A stretch of 64,000 bases of DNA, taken from positions 496,001-560,000 of the forward strand of contig CAWIOK010000021.1 of assembly GCA_963837655.1 (NCBI GenBank), in the 5' to 3' direction. The DNA is from CAVVSD01 sp963837655. GTDB lineage: Bacteria > Actinomycetota > Thermoleophilia > Solirubrobacterales > Solirubrobacteraceae. Shown piece after piece: positions 41,665 through 52,486 of the stretch; positions within the stretch are counted from its first letter, which is position 1; the number at the start of each line of letters is the position of its first letter. The notes under the pieces were generated by a model. The model was given only the letters and a program-made list of their open reading frames with translations, was not told where the DNA came from and made no database searches. A program made the translations under genes and the position numbers.

Positions 41665-44600
41665 CACGCCGTCAGCAGCCGGCGGAATCCGCTTCGCGGA
41701 CACCTGCCCCTTCGTTCCCAGCGCTTCCGCGAACTGACCGACGCGCAGCTCCTCCAGCAGCCAGGGGACGTCCTCGAGATCCGGGCGGGTCGCCGCCAGC
41801 TCCTCCAGCTCGTGGACGACCCCCATCTTCTGCAGATCGGCGCCGAGGCCGTCCGGGAGCCGCTGCAGGCGCCGCTCCGCGGCGCGCAGGTAGCGCTGCA
41901 GGTCGCCGAGCCGGGCCGCACCCGCGCGGGTCGCGAAGCCCGGCGGCACCAGCCGGTCCAGCTGGCGCTCGACGTCGGCGCGCACCTCGCGGGACTGCGC
42001 GCCGCGCAGGTCCTCCAGCGCGAGGCGCACGTCGCGCGCCGCGTCCAGCACTGCGACCATCGCCTCCGCGACCTGCGCCGTGCCCGCGACCAGCCGGGCG
42101 CTCACGTGCGCCTGCAGCCGAGCGAACGCGTCGCCGTCCCACACGGGGCCGCCGGCCTCGGCGACGAGCGCGTCCACAGCGGCGTCGCGCGCGTCCTCCA
42201 GGTGCGCGCCGCCCGACAGCGTCAGCGCGGCCGCGACCCCGAGCCGCTGCTGCACCGCGCGCAGCGGCGACGGAGCGCCGAGCACGAGCAGCCGCCGCGT
42301 CCCGGCGCGCATCGCAGCCGTCTGCGCGACCGCCGTGTCGAGCACCTGCACGCCGACGGTCTCCCCCTCGTCGACGAGGGCGGGGTACGCACGCACTGCC
42401 TGGCCGGTGCCGGGAAGCGCGATCGTCTTCGGCAGCGTGAGGTCGCCCCAGGCGGTGAGGCCCGTGCGCTCGAGCCCCGCCGCCGCGGTCGCCAGCTCGG
42501 CGCGCAGGCGCGGCCGGACCTCTTCGCGCAGCGTCTCGAGGTCGCGGCCGGCGGCGAGGACCTGGCTCTCGGGGCCTTCGATCTGGAAGCGCATCCGCAG
42601 GTGGTCGGGCAGCTTGGAGAGATCCCAGGCATCGGCCGGGACCCGCACGTTGCGGATCTCGGCCAGGACCCGGGTGACATCCTCGAGCAACGGCGCCCTG
42701 CGGGGCTCGAGGCGCTCCAGGACCTGGCCGACCACCTCGGGGACCGGGACGAGCGGGCGCCGCAGATCCTTCGGCAGCCCGCGCAGGAGCGCCGTGAGCA
42801 GCTCGCGCCGCAGCGCGGGAACGAGCCACTCGAAGCGCTCGGAGCGCACGGCGCCGAGCGCCCGCAGCGGGATGCGGGCCGTCACGCCGTCGTCCTGCGC
42901 GCCGGGCTCGAAGCGGTAGGTCAGCTCCAGCTCCAGGTCACCCTGGCGCCAGGTCGCCGGCCAGCCGCGGCGGGCCAGCCCCTCGGCGGCGACCGGGTCG
43001 ACGAGCAGCTCGCGCGTGTAGGTCAGCAGATCGGGCTCGGCGCGGCGCGCGGCGCGCCACCAGCGGTCGAAGTCCTGACCGGACACGACCGTCTCGGGCA
43101 CACGGGCATCGAAGAAGTCGTAGAGGACCTGGTCGGAGACGAGGATCCCGCGACGGCGCACCCGATCCTCGAGGGCCTCGATCTCCTCCAGGGCCTTCGC
43201 GTTGGCCTGCAAGAACGCGTGGCGGGTCTGCCACTCGCGCTCCAAGAGCGCCTTGCGGATGAACAGCTCCCGCGACGTCACCGGGTCGATGCGGCCGTAC
43301 GCGACCTTGCGGCCCTCGACGATCGGAAGCCCGTACAGCGTCACCCGCTCCTTCGCGACGACCGAGCCTCGCTTGCGATCCCAATATGGGTCGTCGTACA
43401 TCCGGCGGACGAGGTGGCCGGCGAGCGGCTCGATCCACCCCGGGTCGATCCGCGCGCCGGTCCGTCCCCAGAGCCGCGACGTCTCGACCAGCTCGGCGAC
43501 CATGACCCAGTCGGGCTGGCGGCGGGAGAGCACCGAGCCGGGGAAGATCGCGAAGCGACCGCCGCGTGCGCCCGCGTAGTCGCGCCGGCGCGGGTCGCGC
43601 AGCCCGATATGCGAGAGCAGGCCGGCCAGCAGCGCGCGGTGCACGTCGCCGGGCTCGGCCGGGGTCTGGTTGCGATGCACCCCTGCGGCCTTCGCCGCCT
43701 GGCGCAGCTGCGCGACGAGGTCCTGCCACTCGCGGATGCGCAGGACGTGCAGGTGCTCGGCCTTCAGCCGCTTGCGGAACTGGTTGCCGGTGAGCTCGCG
43801 CTGGCGCTCGCGGACGTGGTTCCAGAGGTTCAGCAGCGACAGGAAGTCCGACGCCGGATCGGCGAAGCGCGCGTGCAGCGCGTCCGCCTCCTCGCGGCCT
43901 TCTGCCGGGCGCTGGCGCGGGTCCTGGATCGACAGCGCGGCGGCGATGACCGTGACCTCCTCCGCGCAGCCCAGCGCGTCGGCCTCCAGGACCATGCGGC
44001 CCATCCGCGGGTCGACCGGCAGCCCGGCCAGCCGCCGGCCCAGGGGCGTGAGATCCCCCTGGGGACCGAAGGCCCCGAGCTCTTGGAGGAGCGTGACGGC
44101 GTCGCGGACCTGGCGACGGTCGGGCGGATCGAGGAACGGGAAGTCCTCCATCGCGCCGAGCCCGGCGACGGCCATCTGCAGCAGGACCGACGCGAGGCTC
44201 GTCCGCAGGATCTCGGGGTCGGTGAAGCGCGGGCGCGCCTCGAAGTCCTCCTCGGAGTACAGCCGGATGCAGATGCCGTCCGACGTGCGCCCGCAGCGCC
44301 CTGAACGCTGTTGTGCCGACGCCTGCGAGATGGATTCGATGGGCAGCCGCTGGACCTTCAGCCGCGCGCTGTAGCGGCTGATCCGGGCGGTCCCCGGATC
44401 GACGACGTAGCGGATGCCGGGGACCGTGAGCGACGTCTCGGCGACGTTCGTCGCCAGCACCACCCGGCTACGGTACGGGCCGCTCGGGCGACGGAAGACG
44501 CGGTGCTGCTCCTCCGTCGTCAGCCGCGCGTACAGCGGCAGGATCTCGACGTCGGCGGCCAGGCGCCCCCGCAGCCCCTCGGCCGTGTCGCGGATCTCGC

Positions 44601-45468
44601 GCTCCCCGCTGAGGAAGACGAGAACGTCGCCGGGCGCCTCGCGCTGCAGCTCCTGCACGGCGTCGCCGATCGCCTCGACCTGGTCGGTCTCCTCCTCCAC
44701 CGGGCGGTAGCGGACCTCGACCGGGTACGTGCGCCCGGAGACCTCGACCACCGGGGCGTCGCCGAAGTGCGCGGCGAAGCGGACCGGGTCGATCGTCGCC
44801 GAGGTGATGACGATCTTGAGGTCGGGCCGCGACGGCAGGATCCGCTTCAGGTACCCGAGCAGGAAGTCGATGTTCAGGCTGCGCTCGTGCGCCTCGTCGA
44901 CGATGATCGTGTCGTAGCGACGCAGCAGCGGGTCGCTCGCCGTCTCCGCCAGCAGCAGCCCGTCGGTCATGAGGCGGACGAGCGTGTCCGCCCCCGAGCG
45001 GTCGTTGAATCGGACGGAGTACCCGACGGCGTCGCCCAACCCCACGCCCAGCTCGTCGGCGATGCGCTCGGCGACCGTCCGCGCGGCCAGGCGCCGCGGC
45101 TGGGTGTGGGCGATGGCGCCGCGCACGCCCCGTCCGAGCTCGAGGCAGATCTTCGGCAGCTGCGTGGTCTTGCCCGAGCCCGTCTCGCCCGCCACGACGA
45201 CCACCTGGTGCTCGGCGATCGCGGCGCGGAGGTCCTCGCGGCGCGCGCTGACCGGCAGCTCGGGGGGGTAGGACACGGCCGGGACGGCCGCGCGGCGGCG
45301 GTCGATGCGCGCCTGGGCCGTGGCGATCTCCCCATCGAGGCGCTCAAGCGCCGCCGGGTCGGCACCCCGCTGGAGGCGGTCCACCTTTCGCGTGAGCCGG
45401 TGGGCGTCGCGGATCGTCAGCCCGTCGAGCCGCGCGCGCAGGACGTCGGTGTCGGCCGAGGTGTGCAC
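41664..45468 (-). CDS. hrpA: ATP-dependent DEAH-box RNA helicase HrpA
   Basis: About 1,268 residues, the usual size. Walker A GETGSGKT near residue 95, Walker B DEAH in DEAHERSLN, SAT motif ITSATIDP, motif VI QRSGRCGR, then HA2/OB and the long DUF3418 C-terminal region typical of bacterial HrpA. It unwinds RNA in ribosome rescue and mRNA processing. The frame runs on into the beta-lactamase-like gene to 40948; the end given assumes one surplus T at 41686/41687, after which it reads KRIRRLLTA-stop. GTG start 45468 chosen; ATG 45495 is the alternative. Confidence 0.88.
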
Positions 45469-45502
45469 CCTGATCGACGATAGGCGTGCGACCATCCACG
45501 CC

Positions 45503-45853
45503 ATGGACGCCGATCCCCCACGACGGCTGGATCCGAACGAGCGGCGGCGGCTCCCGCGGGTCCTCATGGCGGTGGAGTGCACCCTCCAGCGCAGGATGGG
45601 GTCGCCGATCCCGGCCCAGACCATCGATCTGGGCCCGGGCGGGATGCGCGTGGAGAGCAGGCGCCCGCTCACCGCGGACGAGGAGCTGGACTTCGCGATC
45701 CCCACGGACTCCGTGCACGTCAGCGGTCGAGCCCGGGTGATGCGCCAGCAGGAGCGCTACGTCTACGCGCTGCGCTTCGAGCGGCTGCCGCCCGAGGCCC
45801 GCGCAGCGCTCAACGCGCTCGCGGCGCGCGAACCGCCGACGTCACTGCTGTAG
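45503..45853 (+). CDS. PilZ-domain protein with altered c-di-GMP motif
   Basis: 116 aa single PilZ domain. The RxxxR element is present (RRLPR near residue 15), but the DxSxxG motif reads DLGPGGM, with Gly for Ser. c-di-GMP binding is thus plausible, though not certain. Divergent from hrpA. A GGDEF cyclase with an intact active site lies 2 kb away (47416-49305). Confidence 0.8.
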   Translation: MDADPPRRLDPNERRRLPRVLMAVECTLQRRMGSPIPAQTIDLGPGGMRVESRRPLTADEELDFAIPTDSVHVSGRARVMRQQERYVYALRFERLPPEARAALNALAAREPPTSLL

Positions 45854-45873
45854 GGCCTGCCCAGAATGACTGA

Positions 45874-45903
45874 GGGCGCCCTCGGCGTGTGCCGAGGGCG
45901 CCC
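45874..45903. terminator. 13-bp hairpin between convergent PilZ and PhzF genes
   Basis: GGGCGCCCTCGGC, loop GTGT, GCCGAGGGCGCCC: perfect stem. It lies 20 nt after the PilZ stop. The following 140 bp to the end of phzF has only further GC-rich dyads. Confidence 0.75.
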
Positions 45904-46044
45904 CCGGATCGTGGCGCCGGCCCTCCGAGGCCGGACGATGCGCCGCCGCCGATCCCCAGCGGAGGCGGCGCGGCCTGTCCGAACACATTGATCGGCAGGA
46001 CCCCGCCCAGGCTGAGGCGGGCTCGGTCGCTGTGGACGGACGGC

Positions 46045-46896
46045 CTAGAGGCTTCGGCCCTCGGCGACGACCACGACGTCGCCGGAGACCCGGATGCGGT
46101 CGCCCTCGACGGCGGCGTGCAGCGTGCTGGGCCGGCCGATCTCGGCGCCCTGCGCGACCGTCAGCTCCTGGACGCCCGCGTGGCGCGCCGCAGAGGCGAG
46201 CAGCGGTCCGACGGCCGATCCGGTCGCCGGGTCCTCGAGCGTGCCGGCGTCGCCCATGAAGAAGCTCCGTGCGTGCCCGGCGCCCGCCTGTGCGTCCACG
46301 AGCGCGAGGTACACGCACGTCGCCCCGAGCTCGTCCAGCAGGGCGGGCAACAGCTCGGCGTCCGCGCGGGCGCGACCGAGCACCGTGTCGTCGCGGACCG
46401 GCGCGACGACGTGCGGGACGCCCGTCGAGACGACCTCCGGCCGCCACGCCGGGTCGGCGTCGCCGAGATCGAGGCCGACCGCGGCCATGATCCGACCCGG
46501 ATCGAGCTCGGCGAGGAACACCGCCGGGTTCTGCAACATGGAGGCGCGCGCATGGGCGCCGTCGAGCGTCACCTTGACCGGCTGCAACCCGGAGTGCGTC
46601 TGCTGGACGTAGCTCGCCTGCGTCTCGCCGCGCACCCTGGCGACGGCGACCGCGGTGCCCAGCGACGGATGCCCGGCGAACGGCAGCTCGCCGTGCAGCG
46701 TGAAGATGCGGTTGCGGTAGTCCGCGCCGTCCTCGGTCGCGGTCTGCACGAACGTCGTCTCCGACAGGCGCGTCTCGCGGGCGATCGCGAGCATCGCGTC
46801 CTCGTCGAGGTCATCCGCGTCGTGCAGGACGCAGAGGCCGTTGCCCGCCAGCGGCACCGACGTGAAGACGTCGAGCCACGTCAGCGCATGGCCCAC
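46045..46896 (-). CDS. PhzF-family isomerase/epimerase-like protein
   Basis: 283 aa. Two-domain diaminopimelate-epimerase-like fold: N-terminal DVFTSVPLAGNGLCVL and the active-site Glu in LSETTFV, then LPFAGHPSLGTAVAVA, and C-terminal GTLEDPATGSAVGPLLA. No other phenazine genes are nearby, so the phenazine role is unlikely. Starts 3 nt downstream of the acidic-repeat gene stop. Confidence 0.9.
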   Translation of the reverse strand: MGHALTWLDVFTSVPLAGNGLCVLHDADDLDEDAMLAIARETRLSETTFVQTATEDGADYRNRIFTLHGELPFAGHPSLGTAVAVARVRGETQASYVQQTHSGLQPVKVTLDGAHARASMLQNPAVFLAELDPGRIMAAVGLDLGDADPAWRPEVVSTGVPHVVAPVRDDTVLGRARADAELLPALLDELGATCVYLALVDAQAGAGHARSFFMGDAGTLEDPATGSAVGPLLASAARHAGVQELTVAQGAEIGRPSTLHAAVEGDRIRVSGDVVVVAEGRSL

Positions 46897-46899
46897 GGA

Positions 46900-47391
46900 T
46901 CAGTCGTCGAAGTCGAAGTCGCGCGGCGGGCGCTGCTCGAACCAGAGCCGGTCGTGCTCCGGGGTCTCCTCGAGGAACTCCGGCGTGCCCTCGAGCACGT
47001 CGTCGTCCTCCTCCGGCTCGGGCTTCGCGGCGGGATGCTCGACCGTCGGCTGGTCGATCGTGTCCTCGACACGCCGCGCGATCGGCTCCGGGGCCGGCTC
47101 GGGCTCCGGCTCCGGCTCCGGCTCGGCGAAGAAGACCGGCTCGGGCTCCGGCTCGGCCTCGAAGACCGGCTCGTACTCGGGCTCGGCCTCGAAGACCGGC
47201 TCCGGCTCGTCGTCGAAGTCGAACGCCGGCTCCGGCTCGGCTTCGATCGCGGTGCTCGCCTGCGCCGTCTCCGCGGAGCGGCGGACAGGACCGAGCGCCT
47301 CGCTCTCCTGGCGCGCGACCTCACCGGGGTCGGCTCCATGGCGCCGCTTGAGCTCGAGGTGCTCGCGAATGGCTTCGTCCAGCAGGCCCAT
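46900..47391 (-). CDS. Acidic EP-repeat protein
   Basis: 163 aa. The N-terminal 40 residues form a conserved amphipathic helix (LLDEAIREHLELKRRHGADP), a short actinobacterial family of unknown role. The rest is an acidic low-complexity tail of EPEP/VFEAEPE repeats ending DFDFDD. Probably disordered and strongly negative; could bind basic proteins or metal ions. Just upstream of phzF on the same strand. Confidence 0.75.
   Translation of the reverse strand: MGLLDEAIREHLELKRRHGADPGEVARQESEALGPVRRSAETAQASTAIEAEPEPAFDFDDEPEPVFEAEPEYEPVFEAEPEPEPVFFAEPEPEPEPEPAPEPIARRVEDTIDQPTVEHPAAKPEPEEDDDVLEGTPEFLEETPEHDRLWFEQRPPRDFDFDD
47131..47214. repeat. 30-bp tandem repeat inside the acidic protein gene
   Basis: Units at 47131-47160, 47161-47190 and a partial 47191-47214, each starting GAAGACCGGCTC. 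They encode EAEPE(P/Y)EPVF units; slippage here would change the repeat number between strains. Confidence 0.85.
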
Positions 47392-47415
47392 GAGGTGCTC
47401 AGCTTAGAGCAGGCG

Positions 47416-49305
<1,890 letters not shown>

Positions 49306-49325
49306 CCGTTTGGAGCTACATCGTC

Positions 49326-49550
49326 CTATACGGCAGTGTCGATGTGGGCTGCAGGGGCGCTTGCGGCCTGGACACGGGCCGGGCGAACCAGCCCATGGTG
49401 GTCGCGCAGCATCCTGCCGGCGTACTCGCGGCGGAAGATCCCGCGGCACTGCAGCTCGGGCGCGTCGAGGCCGGTGAAGGCCTCAAGGCTCCCCGGGAGT
49501 GTCGCGACGTCCTGCAGGAACAGGTTGAGGTGCAGCTGACGAGGCAGGCC
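49326..49550 (-). pseudogene. C-terminal remnant of an LLM-class flavin monooxygenase
   Basis: About 70 codons before a stop resemble the C-terminus of nitrilotriacetate/dimethylsulfide-type monooxygenases: FTGLDAPELQCRGIFRREYA followed by GRMLRDHHGL. The upstream part is missing; homology ends about 40 bp from the tRNA-Ala gene. A stump left by a deletion or rearrangement at the tRNA. Weakly supported because only the tail is visible. Confidence 0.5.
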
Positions 49551-49589
49551 CGGCAGTGTGCCACGGCCGGTACACTCGCTCCTCCACCC

Positions 49590-49662
49590 GGGGCTATAGC
49601 TCAGTTGGGAGAGCGCCTGGATCGCACCCAGGAGGTCGGGGGTTCGAGTCCCCCTAGCTCCA
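49590..49662 (+). tRNA. tRNA-Ala (anticodon CGC)
   Basis: 73 nt: acceptor GGGGCTA/TAGCTCC, D-arm AGCTCAGTTGGGAGAGC, anticodon stem CCTGG/CCAGG with loop ATCGCAC giving CGC, T-arm GGGGG-TTCGAGT-CCCCC, discriminator A, no encoded CCA. A -10-like TACACT lies at 49571-49576. No duplicated copy of this tRNA is seen in the window. Confidence 0.97.
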
Positions 49663-49675
49663 TCGCTCCGGTCGA

Positions 49676-50953
49676 CTACGGCGAATGCGCCGTCGGCCCC
49701 CGCGGCCGGGTGACGTCGTCCGGCGCGCTCTCCATCTCCGGCCGCTGCTCGCGGGAATGGCGTTCGTACCAGCGTGCGTACCGATCGGCGAGGGGCGCCG
49801 CGGTCAGCCCGTGGGCGAGCACCGACAGCCCGACGGTGAGGTAGATCGCCAGCCCGATGAGATGCTCGTGCGGAAGCCGTGACTCCTCGACCACGATCAC
49901 CGCGAACACGATCGACGCCAGGCCACGCGGACCGAACCACCCGACGAAGCCGACCGTCTGAGCTCGGGCGCCCGAGCCCCACATCGCGATCGCGACGGGG
50001 ATCATCCGGATCACGGTCAGGCTGAGGACGGCGTACAGGACCAGCTGCCAGCTCAGGTCACCGAGTGAGGGCTCGAGGAGGACGGCGCCGAAGAGGATGA
50101 ACGTGACCCCGTTGAGCACGCCCCCCACGTCCTCCGTGAGCTGGTTGAGCTCCTCGGGATCACGCCCGAGCGCCAGGCGGAACACGACGCCGGCGACGAA
50201 CGCCGCGATGAAGCCGGAGCCGCCGAGCGCGCTCGCGATCCCGTACGCAAGGGCCGCCCCGGCGGCCGGGATCACAGGCCGCCAGGAGTCCGCGATGAGG
50301 TTCCGCCGTCCCGCCTGCGTGACGACGACCGCGATCAGCAGCCCCGCGACCACGCCCCCGAGCACGCCGTAGCCGATCTCCTCCACCAGGAGCCTGACCG
50401 CGCCGCGGCCGCCGGAGATGTCCGATTCGGCGTCCGCGATCGCGACCGCCGCGAAGAGCAGTGGCACGCAGATGCCGTCGTTCAGGCCGCTCTCGACGTT
50501 GAGCCCCTGGCGGATCCGGGCCGGAACGCGCGGCTCGGTCACCACCGCCTGGCCGAGCGCCGCGTCGGTCGGCGCCAGGACGACCGCCAGGATCACGGCC
50601 TCCGCGACGGTCAGCTCGCCGAGCACGACGGTCGCGGCGACCGCGCCCAGGGCGATCGTCAGCGGCAGCCCGGCGCCCAGCAGCCGCGTCGGCAGGCCGA
50701 CCGCGCGGCGGAGGTGCCGCAGGTCGACGCGTGACGCGTCGGCGAAGAGCACGAGCGCCAGCGTCGCCTCGGCCAGCGCCCGCACCGTCGAGCCCGTCCC
50801 GTCGAGGTCGATCCCGTCGAGCGCCTTGGGGCCCACCAGCAGCCCGAAGCCGACGAACAGGATCGCCGGCGTGACCGGCGTGCCCGACAGCCGCCCGGAC
50901 ACCGCCGCGACGCCGAGCACCGCCAGCGCGACCAGGGCGAGCGACCACGTCAT
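49676..50953 (-). CDS. Cation:proton antiporter (CPA1/NhaP type)
   Basis: 425 aa, about 12-13 membrane helices. The ion-binding core shows VLAPTDAALGQAV and the ND motif NVESGLNDGICVPL of electroneutral CPA1 exchangers. FGPRGLASIVFAVIV matches the conserved Arg-containing late helix. Exchanges Na+ or K+ for H+. The start at 50953 (TWSLALVAL) is preferred over 50992 because the extra residues are hydrophilic. Confidence 0.9.
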   Translation of the reverse strand: MTWSLALVALAVLGVAAVSGRLSGTPVTPAILFVGFGLLVGPKALDGIDLDGTGSTVRALAEATLALVLFADASRVDLRHLRRAVGLPTRLLGAGLPLTIALGAVAATVVLGELTVAEAVILAVVLAPTDAALGQAVVTEPRVPARIRQGLNVESGLNDGICVPLLFAAVAIADAESDISGGRGAVRLLVEEIGYGVLGGVVAGLLIAVVVTQAGRRNLIADSWRPVIPAAGAALAYGIASALGGSGFIAAFVAGVVFRLALGRDPEELNQLTEDVGGVLNGVTFILFGAVLLEPSLGDLSWQLVLYAVLSLTVIRMIPVAIAMWGSGARAQTVGFVGWFGPRGLASIVFAVIVVEESRLPHEHLIGLAIYLTVGLSVLAHGLTAAPLADRYARWYERHSREQRPEMESAPDDVTRPRGPTAHSP

Positions 50954-51029
50954 GCCCCTGAGTGTTCTGCCCGCCTCGCGACGAGACATCACCCCAGTGG
51001 GATGACGGCGATCGGTTGATACTCAGGCG

Positions 51030-51899
51030 ATGAGCGATCGTCGCGAGCGCGTGATGCGGACCCGGGATGCGGCCACGCAACGCGTTGACGAGCTGCGCGC
51101 GCGCAGCGCGCTGGTCGACGCCGCGCTGGAGGCCGGCGACCTCGACCGTCAGAGGGCCGGGTCGCTGCTCGCCGGCGGGATCGCTTTCCGTGTGTTCCTC
51201 TGGCTGCTGCCGGCCGCGCTGTTCGTCGCCGCCGTCGCGGGACTCGTGCGCCCGTCCGGCGATGCGTCGCCCGATCGCGTCGCGCAGTCGCTGGGCCTGG
51301 GGGCGTCGGTCGCGAGCAGCGTCGAGCAGGCCACCCGGCAGTCCGACCAGGGCGCCGCGAGCCTCCTCGCGATCGGGCTCGCGCTCATGCTCTACACCGG
51401 GATGAGCCTCGTCCGGGCGCTGCGCGTCGCGCACGTCCTGGCCTGGGAGGAGCCCTTCCAGCGACGCCCGAACCTCCCGCGCGACTCCGCGATCTTCTCG
51501 GGGACGTTGGTCGGGCTGCTCGCCCTCCTCACCGGGATCACCTACCTGCGCGGCAAGGATCCCGCGTTGTCGCTGGTGCTCATCCCCGTGTCGTTCACGG
51601 TCGTCGGCGGGGCCTGGCTCGGCCTCTCCCTGTTGCTCCCGCACGCCGACGCGGACTGGCGGGCGCTCCTTCCCGGCGCGGTGCTGCTCGCCGCCGGCCA
51701 CGCCGCGATCCAGGTGGCGACCGTCTACTACTTCGCGCCCAAGCTGACCCGCGCGCCCGCGCTGTACGGCTCGCTCGGCTCCGCGGCCACCCTCCTGCTG
51801 TGGCTCTTCATCATCTCGCGGCTCCTCGTCGCGGCAGCATTCCTGAACGCGGCGCTCTGGCGCAAGCGATACTCGTCCCCGGCAGTCCCCGCCCCCTAG
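51030..51899 (+). CDS. YihY/BrkB-family membrane protein
   Basis: 289 aa, six membrane helices. Conserved N-terminal SLLAGGIAFRVFLWLLPAAL and C-terminal YFAPKLTRAPALYGSLGSAA with LLLWLFIISRLLVAAAFLNA are family signatures. Function poorly known; not an RNase. Divergent from the antiporter, 76 nt apart, and followed 10 nt later by the DUF1269 gene. Confidence 0.9.
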   Translation: MSDRRERVMRTRDAATQRVDELRARSALVDAALEAGDLDRQRAGSLLAGGIAFRVFLWLLPAALFVAAVAGLVRPSGDASPDRVAQSLGLGASVASSVEQATRQSDQGAASLLAIGLALMLYTGMSLVRALRVAHVLAWEEPFQRRPNLPRDSAIFSGTLVGLLALLTGITYLRGKDPALSLVLIPVSFTVVGGAWLGLSLLLPHADADWRALLPGAVLLAAGHAAIQVATVYYFAPKLTRAPALYGSLGSAATLLLWLFIISRLLVAAAFLNAALWRKRYSSPAVPAP

Positions 51900-51909
51900 G
51901 AGGTCACAC

Positions 51910-52422
51910 ATGTCAGATCGACCCGTGTTCCTGTACGCCGCCGTCTACGACGACATCGCCGACGCCGAAGCCGACTACGAGGCCGTGTTCGACCTCCACG
52001 CCCTGGGCGCGATCGGGACGTTCGACTCGGCCGTGATCCGCAAGGAGGACGACGGCAAGGTGCGCGTCACGAAGACGGAGAAGCCGACCCAGCACGGCGC
52101 CTGGACGGGCGCGGGCGTCGGCGCCCTCGTCGGCATCCTGTTCCCGCCCTCGCTCATCGGCACCGCGATCGTCGGCGCCGGCGCCGGCGGCCTCGTGGGG
52201 CACCTGCGCAAGGGGATCTCGCGTGGCGATCTGAAGGACCTCGGCGACGACCTCGACAAGGGGACCGCGGCCGTGGTGGTCATCGGCGAGTCCAAGCTCG
52301 AGGAGCAGCTCGAGAAGGCGATGAAGCGAGCGGACAAGCTCATCGCGAAGGAGATCGAGGGCGACGCCAAGGAGCTCCAGCGCGAGATCGACGCAGCCGC
52401 CAAGGAGGACGCCAAGGCCTGA
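51910..52422 (+). CDS. DUF1269 protein with glycine-zipper helices
   Basis: 170 aa. Soluble N-terminal domain, then a Gly-rich hydrophobic pair (GAGVGALVGILFPPSLIGTA; IVGAGAGGLVGHLRKG) and a highly charged C-terminal coiled coil. Strong AGGAGG 5 nt upstream. Likely membrane-associated; frequently linked to stress responses in actinobacteria, mechanism unknown. Probably cotranscribed with the BrkB-like gene. Confidence 0.85.
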   Translation: MSDRPVFLYAAVYDDIADAEADYEAVFDLHALGAIGTFDSAVIRKEDDGKVRVTKTEKPTQHGAWTGAGVGALVGILFPPSLIGTAIVGAGAGGLVGHLRKGISRGDLKDLGDDLDKGTAAVVVIGESKLEEQLEKAMKRADKLIAKEIEGDAKELQREIDAAAKEDAKA

Positions 52423-52486
52423 CCGGCCATGGCCATCATCCATCTGGGATGACGCCGCGCGCAGCGCGGCGGTCGAAGCTGCGCCG

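Noticed and set aside
40948..45468. Genuine HrpA-beta-lactamase fusion protein
   Set aside because: An internal signal peptide and a one-base restoration of a TGATG gene junction make separate genes much more likely.
46045..46896. Phenazine biosynthesis from the PhzF-like gene
   Set aside because: No other phz genes are present. PhzF-like proteins are common and usually unrelated to phenazines.
47131..47214. CRISPR array
   Set aside because: The repeats are 30-bp direct repeats without spacers and lie inside a coding frame. No other candidate array was seen.
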